Below are positions 13,670-26,095 of a stretch of DNA of 64,000 bases, in pieces (the first letter of the stretch is position 1; the number at the start of each line of letters is the position of its first letter). The stretch is from assembly GCF_008831285.2 (NCBI RefSeq), contig NC_045146.1:12849289-12913288 (forward strand), in the 5' to 3' direction. Made by a program: the position numbers and the translations under genes. The notes beneath the pieces are model-generated. The model made no database searches. It saw nothing but the letters and a program-made list of their open reading frames with translations, and was not told where the DNA came from. This DNA is from Nymphaea colorata (Eukaryota; Streptophyta; Magnoliopsida; Nymphaeales; Nymphaeaceae).

Positions 13670-14139
13670 ACTTAGAACCTTTTTGTTTGAACGAACGGGC
13701 ATGAATCGACTTATTCGTTTCAATACAGCAAGTTTTGACTACAAGTGAGGATGGATGGCAAATGGGGGAAGACAACGCACATGATACAGTCAACTCTTTG
13801 TCTTCAACTAATTATATAATCCTGATTCACGAGACGTTGTCATCACAAGAACGATGTTTAATATATTATACGGTGTTCTTTAAGTTAGATGGATGAAGTT
13901 GCAACGTTCAACAACACATGAATAATAGCACAACTAACTCATGTTTTAGTGTCAAATTTAGTACAGATCGACTCATTGCGAGATATTTTCTGGCATTCTG
14001 ACATACATGACGCCATGAAAGGCACCATTACCTTCAAACCAGTTGCCACGTGCCATCAAATTGCTGGGACAATGCTCCCCATCTTCCTCGATGAAGCCAT
14101 GGAGAACTCAGGCCGCCGAGCACCAAACTGTTCATACTT

Positions 14140-14343
14140 TAGTACGTTTTCACTTTCTTCCTTGTACTAAGCCCAGGCTGCGAAATAAAACGGCGATGCT
14201 GCCGTCGCCCTTCATGGACCTGAGCGACTGTTACTACTTATAGTATTTTTTTCATTTTCCTCTTGTAGTATAAGCCGGGCCGCGCATAAAAGTTCGATGC
14301 TGCCGTTGCCCTTGAAGGGCGTGAGCGTGACGCAACGCTTCTA
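14140..14343 (+). repeat. Tandem duplication of the oligopeptidase start-codon region
   Basis: Two diverged copies, about 14140-14238 and 14239-14343, share the order: a pyrimidine-rich stretch, CTTGTA, a GCC-rich block, an A-rich block, then ATGCTGCCG, CGCCCTT or TGCCCTT, GAGCG and CTAC near the end. The right copy contains the real start ATG at 14297; the left copy contains the matching ATG at 14196. The spacing between the two ATGs is 101 bp, so the copies are out of frame with each other. Confidence 0.8.
14196..14243 (+). promoter_or_regulatory. Possible upstream ORF of 15 codons made by the duplicated start region
   Basis: The left copy of the duplicated start region opens MLPSPFMDLSDCYYL and stops with TAG at 14241-14243, 53 bp before the true start codon. 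If transcription begins upstream of 14196, this ATG lies in the leader and would meet scanning ribosomes first. Whether the transcript includes it is not visible from sequence. Confidence 0.45.
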
Positions 14344-17300
14344 CTTTTCCCGCACGATCGCCGCGACGAGGAGGCGTTTCCTCATCCTCCCCTCCTTCTT
14401 CCTTCCCGTCCTCCCCGCGGCCTCCCATTCTTCCTTTGCCACCCCGTTCGCTGCAGCCGACGCCGGGATGAAGCCGCCCGTCCCCACCAAGATCGAGCAC
14501 GAGATGGTAATGTTCGGCGACGTCCGGAAGGACGACTACTATTGGCTCCGGGATGACTCGCGTTCCGACCCTCGAGTTCTCGACTACCTTGGCCAGGAGA
14601 ACGCCTACACCGACTTCGTCATGAGTGGTTCTTCTTTTTCTTCTTCTCATTTATTGAACATCTTTGCATGTCTTTTCCCGCTATGGGATCTCTTCTCATG
14701 CTCTCTTCTTTTATTTGTTATCTTCCATTTGCATCAAGAATGCTTGGGAGATGGCACCCGTGTGTTATCGTTCCAAACGTGGATCTTGGTTGTCAGCCGG
14801 TTTTCTTTTGAAGGATGGATACTCTTGTTTTTCATTTTCTTCTCTAAGATGTCTGGCTGTGAGTTATAAGCTAACAATCCTAGAGAAAGAGGTAGAAATC
14901 GAAAGGCACAAGCCGAGGAGAAAGAGGTAAGAGCATATTTTCATCTCGTTTTCTATAGCCAAGTTTTGCTATTAACTCGTCGTCCTTTCAGTAGCTTTCA
15001 CACACACACAAAAACTAAATGTTAGAAAGTGGGACAACTGTTTCTATCTCCCGCACTATTTAACGCCCATTTGCGATCCTTCACGAGGAGAGATAGAAAG
15101 AGTTGTAAGGGTTGTTGCAATCAGTAATTGCCGAGTTGGATCACTTACACAACTCGGTTCTTTTTTTCTCAACATTGAGCATTCGATGAAACTTAAAGAA
15201 ACATGTTGTTATTAGGATCTCATTTCTCAAAAATGAGTCATAGGTGTGCCTCTTAGTGTTTTAACATTCTCTTCTTAAATCTAACCGTATAGATGGATGT
15301 GTAATGTATGAAGGTATAGAAATAGAACCATCATGACTTCTGATGTTTTAGGCTGGATTTTGATTCAAGAACGATAAACTGTTAATTTTGAAAGCCTTTT
15401 GCATTCTGATTTATGCATATATTTTACATTCACCTATGTGTTTAGGTTTGTGAAAAACAACACTCACATTGTTTGATAGCTCGAAAGACTGTCCATATGC
15501 GGCCACATACAGAGAAAATAAAATCCTGTATTAGGCTGTTTGATGGCTATCCGGCCACTTTTGTCCTGTTCTTTCAAAAATCCGACTACATGGAATTGGG
15601 TCAGGAAGTCCAACGTCTAAACATGTGTTTGGAAAAAAGCAAGGAAAATGATGTGTAGGTCGGATTTTATAAGTCATAAAAATTGTTGATTTTGAATCCT
15701 TATACCTGATCTGCACATTGGATTTTGTTGCATACTGTGAAACTTTTATACGCTATTTACAGAATGACATAGCACATTAAATGATACTGCAATGACTTGT
15801 GGACATAAAAAATTAAAGAAATTTAACATACAAAAATTAACATGAATTTACTTTACTTGACTACTTTTATTATAGATCGCTATCATTAAACATCATTTAT
15901 ACACATGTTCAAAGAGGAATTAACTTTATTTCTTTAAAAACAAAAGATACTGAATATTGGACAACATATAACGGGTAACTGTAGATCACTTGAGAAAACT
16001 AAAAATAGCTTTAGTTAACAAATTTACACAGCAAAGCAATTTTCAATGTTCATAATGCTTATCGCAAGAGGTGTCCCTGAATTTCATCTAAAAGCAAATG
16101 TGTAAAGGAAGAAATATACTTTGTCTTCTGAAACTTATCCACTCGGATATCAGTTTTCTTCTCTGCATGAAGGTAAGAGATGTTCTTATCCCTAAGAGAT
16201 TGCTGATGTATTTCTCAACATGGTCTCAAAAAACTGAAAATCTTTTCAGTGGTTTGACCTTTCAACCTTGTTGTACTCCTTTCTCAGGTTGATGAGAGAG
16301 CAGGCTTTTGAAGAAGCTATGCAACTATTACATGACTCGTGTTCCGTTTTTACCTCTCCCCTACATTGCATCTCAACACTCTTTCTCTCCTCCCTTTCCA
16401 TCTCCCTTCTTTTCGATATTTATAGATAATTAGGTGTTTAGAGAGGTGGCCATTGGTTTTGCAGATGATCAATTTGCAATTGGTCATTGTGACTAGTTAC
16501 AAATCTGACATTTTTTTATAGCTGATTTCCATGTAATATTTTCATTTACATTGATTTTTTTATTATCAGATTTACCTGTGACTTTACATGTAAATAAGAA
16601 AATAAACCCTTGTGGAATACATTAAAGTTAACAACAAATCGAATCCTAAAGAAGAAAAGGTTAACTCTCAGGATCTAGTACAATATGGTTAATTGATTGA
16701 CGAGTGCATTGCATATGTCAAAAGCTCAAACGTTTTCTCATAAGTGTAGTTTTTTAGAGAATTTTATTTTATCAACTTGTTGCTTCTCTCAAAAGTCTGC
16801 GTAGGAAAATTCATCATAAATTAATTTTTAAAATTCACCAAAACTTTAAGGAATTGTTGTAGAAAAATTTAATAAATGATTTCCTACTAAAACATGCTCT
16901 GAAAAGCATTGGATAATCAGAGCTTCATTTTGACTTTCACAAAACCCACAGTGTATTGTGCATAATTGGGGTTTATTTTGTAAAATTGTGTTGGTATCAT
17001 AGTCACAAAAAACGTTTTTGCATTTTAAACAGCGAGGTTTTTTTCTAGTATAATATGGGAAGCTTGAAAAAAGGAAAAAAATGCAGTAAATTTTTAAAAA
17101 TTCCTAAAAATTAGGGAAAAATAATATAACTCAGAAACTAATAACAGAAGCATTAAAAATAAGTAAATAAGGAGCAAATAAAAATTAGAAAATGAAAACA
17201 AGCAGTTTGACATTATGAAATGTGAAAAAATGCCTAAAATGAAAAAAGGGTAAAAAAAGTGACAAGAACATGTGTTTTTCAATTTTTTTTTTAAAAAACG

Positions 17301-20300
17301 GCATTTTTAAATTTTTTTAAATGTCTGACTTATTTCTCACATCTAATATGCACTTTTTTCGAAAAAAAGGCATTCTTTGTGACTATGGTTGGTATGTTAG
17401 AGACAGCAAGGAAGCTTCACCTCAATATTTTGAGCATAAAAAACAAATTAACTTAATACAAACATGTGCCTAGCACAGTAGAGGTTTCTCCACAGTTTCT
17501 ATATATTATTCTGTTCAAGCTATGAATTGGAGTAAGAATGAAGGATTCTATCTCCTCTCTAAGCCTGTGCTATTCTCTTCTCAATGAGCAAGAGGGGCAT
17601 AACACTACCTTTGAGATGATCCACATGTTGCGAATTTGTTTTGTTTTTTTTTTTTTTTGTGTTATGCCATAGCTGTTTATTAACGAAAGCATGATATGCT
17701 TGTGTCGTAATAGAAACTTTGAACAGGATTACAATCTAAAAAAAGCTAGAGATTTGTCCTGTTCTGCATATGCTTCATAAGTTCCTATTCAAAATGGCCT
17801 GAATATAATGTTTATGCATATTTTTAATCTAATCATGGTCAATTTAATTTTGGATGCTTAAACGAATTCTGAATGCAGGGAGCAAAACTCTCCAGGATCA
17901 GCTTTTCGCAGAGTTAAAAGGGAGAATTAAGGAAGATGACATTTCTGCACCTTTACGTGATGGACCTTATTTTTATTACACAAGAACTTTGGAGGGGAAA
18001 GAGTATGTCCAGCACTGCAGACAACCTATCCCTAATGGTGAGGGACCTGGATCAGTACATGAAGTAATGCCAACTGGACCAGATTCACCTTTACAGCACA
18101 TAATTCTAGATGAGAATGTCAAAGCCCAAGGACATGAATATTATAGTGTTGGAGCTTTCAAAGTACTGGTTTTGTGTCTTTTTACCATTGAACACCAGTA
18201 GCTAATGCCTTTCCTATGTGTGATACATGTTTTTCTTGTGATATGCCCGTTTGCAGTTTTCTGATATTTCCTTTTCTGCTTTTATATACTTTCAGGTTAG
18301 CCCCAATCACAAGCTTGTAGCTTATGCAGAGGACACCAAAGGGGATGAAATTTATACTGTTTATGTCATTGAAGCTGAAACTCAGAATTTGATTGGGAAG
18401 CCCATAGTTGGAGTAACAGAATATATTGAATGGGCTGGAAATGAAGTTCTTTTGTACATCACAAATGATGAAATTCACCGGCCTTACAAGGTTCAATTTT
18501 TTCTTTAGGCTATATATTTTACCATGGTTTGATGTTTCCTCTGATAGAGGACAGCTTATGGATATGGATCATGGTTGTGATCTTCCATTTAAGCTCATAT
18601 TTTACTTTATGCTTGAGCAACCTAGTCATTCTTTTGACTGCCTGCTGACCTTTTATGTCAAAATACCAATCATTGCATACTAAATAAGTAAAAACAAATT
18701 GATATCATAAATACTGCATAGACGATCATAGATCTTGATGGAAAGAAAGCACACTAGTCTACACCAGTGGTACTTCATGATATAGAAAGGCTCTTAGTTG
18801 AAAGTATGGGCCTAGAGTACATGACATTGACACGTGTGATTAAATACAAAAATGCACGCTTTTCTTATGTAACTAGGTGACACTTCCCAGTTCCCTGAGT
18901 GCCAATGGGTTTTCCATGTTTAATGGCCATGTCTAGTTACAACCACCTCTGTTACCATAGGTGGTGGTCATGCTGTGCTTATGTAGGAGATGCTAATGTT
19001 CATGCTTTCCATGGTCTTCTTTGTCTCCCTAATAACTCTTGATCGTAAGTATTTGTTGTGTCTGTTTCTATTTCCCAACTTGCTGATTGAACTAATAATT
19101 ACTGCTTTTGTCTTAGATAACTGAAACTTTTTTTGAAAATTCTTATCTTATTTAAGAGATGAATACATACAATAGAGTTCTTTTCCTCTATGAGAAGGAC
19201 TGAGAGTAAACCTAACAAAAACCAGTTTTACTTATTTTATGTGACTATGTGATTCTTTCATTGCTAGATATGAATTTCTTCTCATTCAGTTAATGTTTTT
19301 TCATTTTTGGGTAAACTAGCTTCTGGCTCTTAAACTTGTTCATGCCTCAGACATCAAAGAACCTTTTAGATGCTTCTAATTTCTCACTTCATGCATCATT
19401 TTGCACCCACCTCTTGCATCCCGCAATAAACTAAAGTGGTTTGGAGACCATCTAGTAGTCCCTGATATAATTTATGACGTGTTATTACAAACATTCGGTC
19501 GCGTTTGTTCTCTTTTAGCTTATCTTTTATTAATGATCAGTGGTTCACATTTATTTCTCCTATATCATAAACTATGCTAACCTGAATTGCTTGTTTTGGA
19601 GTACTCCAGGAAAGATTACAATTTTGTCCTTGTGCTTGGATAGGTATGGCGACATAACCTTGGAACTGAACAAGCAGATGATGTATGTCTCTATCATGAA
19701 GTTGATGACACTTTCTCACTTGACCTCAAAGCTTCTGAAAGTAAATGTTACTTGTTTGTCGGGTCAGAGAGTAAAACTACACGGTTTATCCAATATCTAG
19801 ATGTTTCTAAGCCAGATGAGGGGCTTAAAGTTTTAACTCCTCGAACGGAAGGAGTTGATACCGAAGTGAGTCATCGTGGAGACCATTTTTATATAAAGAG
19901 AAGAAGTGATGAGTGTTTTAATTCTGAGTTACTTGTTTGTCCATTGAACAATGTATCTGCCACATCTGTTCTGCTTCCTCATAGGGAGAAGTAAGTTTGC
20001 ACTCTGATTATTGCTGTTTGTCTTCTGTGGTATCAAGTAGGAAACTTGTGCAATTATTAATTCTTAGAAAACAACAATCACATTTCCTTGACCAAGTAAA
20101 ACAACATCATCCTTTTTTATAGGCAACATATTAAAATTTAAACTTTAAACTATCTGTATCTAATAATTATAAATCATGTATGTTAGTTGCTTTTCCCAAA
20201 ATTTGACATTCAGCTGCTTTTATTTTGTGTTCAATCAATGTTTGTTCACCTCATGAAATGTAGACATGTATAGAACTTTATGTGTACTGGATCTAAAAAT

Positions 20301-23300
20301 CTTGAAGCCCCCAGTATTTGTTTACCTCATGAAATGTAGACATGTATATAACTTTATGTGTACTGGATCTAAAAATCTTGAACCCCATTTGTTATCTGAA
20401 ATTTTCATTTGATATGAACAGTTTTCTGCCTTTTTTACTATGTTATCTTGAGAAAGCCAATTGTACCTCGTGGTTATGAACTTGGACTAATTCCTGAAGA
20501 ACAAGATAGGATGTTGACTAGAATAATATGATGCACTTGTCTATGCTATGGTTGTTGTTCCAATTCTGATGACCTCTTGTGCAACGCTCTTTCTCAGGGA
20601 AAACATTGAGCAGATCACAATGGAACTCCTTGTCTTTCAGTCATGGTGAATAGGATGGTGACATCTCCTTGATGTCTCTGATTTAAGAGACAACAGCTAA
20701 AACATGTGTGATCCAAGAAAAGGAGATAATCGATAAAAATGATGGCTACCAATATGGGCAATATTTTGAAAATATGGTTATTCTATTTTATCACCAAAAT
20801 ATCTTTAAATGATAAGATCAGAAAATGTATTTTTTTTCCTAAAGCATTGCCAAAGAATATAAAATAACATTCTGCTATTTTCTTTTTCTGAAGGAGTCCG
20901 TGTTCTGTGTATTTTTCATTTTTTTTATTTTAAATTTTAAAAGCATTTATTCGATTCTTGCCAATGTTTTTCTGAGAAAAATGGTACAAATCTCACTATA
21001 TCATAATATTTTTTACTCAGCTTTATATATTCTTGGTACTTTCAAATTTCAGGGGTTTTTCTGAAGAAGCACAATTAAAAGAATGTCTGAGAAAATCCTT
21101 CCTGAGAAAATGCAGTAAGTGATATTTTTTCACCATGATTTAGATATATGCTTTGCAAGAGAGTGACCTTTTAAAAGCTATGCATCTCTTATAGTCAATT
21201 AACCAAACTAGGAGGCCAGATTGGCACCATTACTGGATGAACTTCCTCATTTACTTGTTCGTCCACATATTTGTTGATGATTAGGACCTATAATCTGATC
21301 TATCCAGGTCTGCATTTTCAAATTTATAGGTACTGAAAAATTAGTATTCATCAAATTTTTATGACAGAGAGAGAATACTGCACGTACCCTTCCCTTCTGT
21401 GAACTTAAAGACAATCAGAAGAGCTGCCAAAAGAAGCTGAAGGCATCCCAGTATTTGTCCATCATCACCAATTCATGTGTTTAGTTCACATGAACCTTTT
21501 TGTATCATTCTTGATTCGGTGCACTAGGCATAACTCAGTATAGTATTTTAAACTTTTTCCATATAATGATAAAACAAAAGATAACAAGCATATTTGTTCC
21601 AAGGGCTTGCAGTTTTAAGACTTGAGAGCAATATTTTCCTCACCATGAGAGCTTGTTTATTATATTGAAATTTTGTGGATATGCAGTGTGCTGCATGATT
21701 ATCTAGCTTTACCTGTTGATTCCCTAGCAGCCGCCTGTTCTGAATTCTTTTCTGTTCAATATCTTCAGAGTAAGTGCTTGTCATTCTTGAGGAGAATATA
21801 TGCTCCCTCTTTTCTGAATAGCATGTTGTAAATGTCTTTAATGTGTATGTCTTCTGATATTGGGAGGAAATTTTACCTCATATACTCAATTTGAAGTTTA
21901 TTACTTGGAAAAGCTGCTTTAGTTTTTTTACTAATGAGTAATGATTGGTTATGAACTTCTCTCTTTGTATTTGATGTGACTAAAATGGCAAACCATGTAT
22001 AGTACTTGTGGAAAAACTTTTTCGAATGCTGTCTGTTAGATGACTTAGTACCGACACTATCTTCTAACAGGATCAAGATACAACAAATACAACTTTTTAT
22101 TAACAACCTTGTTGTATATGAGCGTGAAGATGGCTTGCTGAAAGTGACTGTTTATGGTCTTCCTGCTGCTGGGAAAGCAATAGAATGCCTTCAAGATGGT
22201 CAAGTTGTCGAATTTATAGATCCAATATATGAAGTGGAATCTGTAGATTCACAATATAACTCTCATGTACTTAGGTTTTCTTATAGCTCAATGAGGACCC
22301 CTCCCTCTGTCTATGATCATGACATGGACAGTAGAGTTACCGTTCTGAAGAAGGTTGAGGCGGTAAGTTTTCCTACTCGATTGCCTAATCTTTTCATATT
22401 CTAAACTGTATGTTCACCCCTCATTTCTCATGTCTTGTAAAAACCTATATTAAGTTATGAAACTTAATATAAAATGTTCTTGAGGCATGCGTTGTCTACT
22501 TAGCTTTCTGCAAGGCTTTGTTTTGCTTTTGTTTTACATAAGGAATGACATTTCTGTTTTAGTATGACCTACATACTGCAAATTGCTATGGGTAAAAAAA
22601 TAAGAAAGCTAGCATCTTTGTCAAGAAGTTGATGTTGATGTCTAAGTCTCTAACTAGTTTGTTTTCATACTTAAGTAGTAAGAGTTGTTTAAGTGTTTTG
22701 TGTGCATTTCACAAGTATTTTGCTAGTTGAACATTTAAGTATAATTCTTGACCTTTTATCTCCTTAATCCCAATTTAGTTGTGTGAGTGTCTGTAGATCG
22801 TGCAGTCCAAAGATCTGTCATACGCATGTAATCACTAAATGTGTAGTTTGTCAAATCTAACTCTACAGATAGATTCAACATGCCAAAATGATACATGCGA
22901 AAAAAGTCATGGTTTTCCTATGTGTATGCTGGTTTTTATATATGGGTTGATTAACTTGGCAGTTGAGGTTTTTTGGCTTAAAGTCAGCTGATGTTGAAGT
23001 TTTGTCAAGTTTACATTAAAACTTTTTTAAAATATTTGGGGTAAACTGACATTTCTGCATCTTTGGTACTAAATTAGGATCTCTGCTATTTCTTTGTCCA
23101 GAAGTTTTTCCCATTAGCATTTTTACTGGTTAAATGCATCCTTTTTCTGTCTGAAGAGTGACATACCCTGATATTTTATATTATTTATGTTGTGAATTGA
23201 TATTTCATGTCTCTTATTTAATTTTTATGCAAAATCATATCTGGATGTCATTTCATTTCTTAGGTGCTGGGAGGATTCAACTCCTCAAACTATGTTACTG

Positions 23301-24766
23301 AGAGAAAATGGGCAGTCGCTTCAGATGGCACTCGTGTTCCAATTTCAATAGTTTACAGGAAGGATCTTGTAAAGCTTGATGGAACAGATCCGTTGCTTCT
23401 ATATGGTTATGGTTCTTACGAGGTAAATTATGAGTCTTAGTACATTTGAGTTCATGACTTGAAAATGAGTCCAATAACATAAGTGTATTACCAGGTGCAT
23501 TACCCTTTGTTAATTTTTTTGCTGGTTCTTTATTTTGGTCAACAACTATTTTCCTAACAGTTTTTAGGCAATAAAGTAAGCAAAACTTCTCATGCTCGTA
23601 GCTGTGCCCTCTATTACAAATTGTTGAAGGGTCTGAAGTGCAACTGCCTAATCATGATGTCCAGTACAGGTGACATGGTAAATCTTGGTCAATCTACCAT
23701 ACTTAGCTCACCTTTTTTAATTAAAGTGACCTATCTCTCACTTTGAGGTGTAAAGCATAAACTAATACTTGATAGCAATGCCCCATCACATTTTTCTCTT
23801 TATTTTTCTCTCAACTAATGTTGTAAAAGGCATATGGTAATGTGTATCGGTCGGGCTGACCTATACACTGTATCATATCGGTATCGTAAATGTAGCGTAA
23901 CGTATCGTAAATTAATTTTTTGATTCATAATTTTTTTTTAAAAAACAGAAAAGATAGAGAAAAAACTGTAAAATCAGGAAAAGCAAAGAAAGTTTCGAAA
24001 AAAATGTGTTCTATATAAAAAAAAATTCATCACAGCATTCATAAGCCATAATATATTAGCAACACATTTAGAAATTAGAAATAACTCAATAAGATATTCA
24101 TAATAACATAATAAGCATCTATCACAACTTTAATGTTTAAACTTTAAAGTGTTTTAGATTACATTACAAGTTCACAATATATAATATATCATGATTATCA
24201 TCACTCAAGGTCTCATTGTCCCCATGGGGCCATAAGTAAACCTTCTCGACCAGCGAGTTCTTCCCTAAATCAATGATTTATCACATAAATGGGCAATTTT
24301 TGTAGAAAAACTACTAAAACTGCCCCCTCTCACAACTTTTAGACATGTTTAGGAAGATGAAGTGAGGTTCTTTTGTAAAAAAATACAAAAATTCATTTAT
24401 CCCCGTATCATATGATACAAAAGTGTATCGACCGTATCGTATGATACGCCCCCCATATCGCATGATACGGGAGATACGCCTACGATACACAAGTGTATCG
24501 TGTATTGTAGGTGTATCATATAGGTTTTTCAAACCTATACGATATGTATCGCATGATGTGGGCCCCGTATCTTGTGATACAGATAACGCTGCTCTCTACA
24601 ACTGATATGAAAAAAATCAAGGACTGAGATTGTTTAGCACCTCTCTCTCTCTCTCTCTCTCTCCCTCTCTCTATGATATATTGAATATGGTGATTCAAAC
24701 TTCTTAAAAACTAGATGTTGGAGAAGTCTTACACCTACCAATTTTTCTTTTTCCTCTCTCTCTCTC

Positions 24767-24798
<32 letters not shown>

Positions 24799-26060
24799 AA
24801 AATTCAAACTTCTTTAAAACTAGATATTGGAGAAGAGACTGATACGCCCTTGGCGGATGTGACAACATGTGAAAGAATTTGTCAAACCCTATCCGTGGAT
24901 AAAGTGATAGACAAAATACTCTTAGACCTGTACTTTGATAAATGTTTTGGTTCTTGTTTCCTTTCCTCTGCAGAGTGATGATATGCAAAAGATTGGGAAA
25001 TTTAGATTGATACCCGAAATGAAGAAAAAGCTCTTAACAAGAGATATAGAGAAGTTATGAGCTGACTTCATTATTTATTACAGAAACATAAGCTGGTATA
25101 TTTGGTAGAAGTCCCTTGAATTTTGTATTGATTCTTTTACCTGTCTCTCAAATATTTCACTGTGATTCTGGCAGTATATTGCTGGTTCTTATGCTAGAAA
25201 TTTTTCAAGTTGAACTTATCTTATATTTCTTTACCATTTCTTTCAAGTTTATGTTGTTTCTTCTTGTCTAACAATTATGGCAGAGTGAGGTCACTAATAA
25301 ATAAAAGTTTGACTGAGAAATTGGATACATACATTTTAGTTAGCAGTGAATATAGTGACTTTCTTCACTAAGGACGAGAAATGTAGGATGTAAGGCCTAC
25401 AGTTGCAATATGTAGTATCTATGAGAATAGGGTACCTTCTCATGGAGCATCTGGTCCCCCTTTTCAGTATTATTTAGCCACTAATACTGTAACCATATCT
25501 CAAAACTAACCTTCAGCTCAACTTGCCTCATGTCCTGCCCTTTGTTGATGCTAAAAGGGGCTACTAACTAATATAGCAGATAGGGAGAGGATTAAGTATA
25601 TATGCTTTTTAAAACTTCCAAAATGAGACTACTTCTAAGAGATAAAAAAGTTTACGATCTGCCCTGCTTAAGGGATAATGTTATTAAGAACGTTGGGCTT
25701 TATGTCTTAGTTCTGAACATGGTCTCAATGCCAACTGTAGCGGCTTGACCAACTAAGTTAAGCATTTGGTCCAGTGCATCATGTGGCCAACTTTGATTCA
25801 ACAATGAAAAAGGAGAACCAGGACAAAAATAGTATGGGGTTAAGGCATATATGTCGGTCGAAGTTTTTAAGAATCTTAAATATGAGACTGTTCCTGAGCC
25901 ATCACCACCTGTGAATAGCGCGGGCATCGGGTCCGCTCGCTGCCTATGCCCACGGCCCAGCATGATCCAATTATAAATAAAAATATATAAATTTACATAA
26001 ATTTAATTTATAAATATAATATTTATAATGGAAACTATATAAAATATAATTTATACACAT

Positions 26061-26095
<35 letters not shown>

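Larger units (their letters stand above)
11803..14139. other. Spacer between divergent DUF1308 and prolyl oligopeptidase genes
   Basis: About 2.3 kb that must contain the upstream regions of both divergent genes. It holds a long (AT)n tract (12149-12202), a second one (13642-13669), and a 50-bp direct duplication at 12601-12700. Small open frames around 11630-12116 overlap DUF1308 exon 1 in other frames or are short and featureless. No coding gene is supported, and I could not pick out a convincing TATA box for either gene. Confidence 0.6.
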
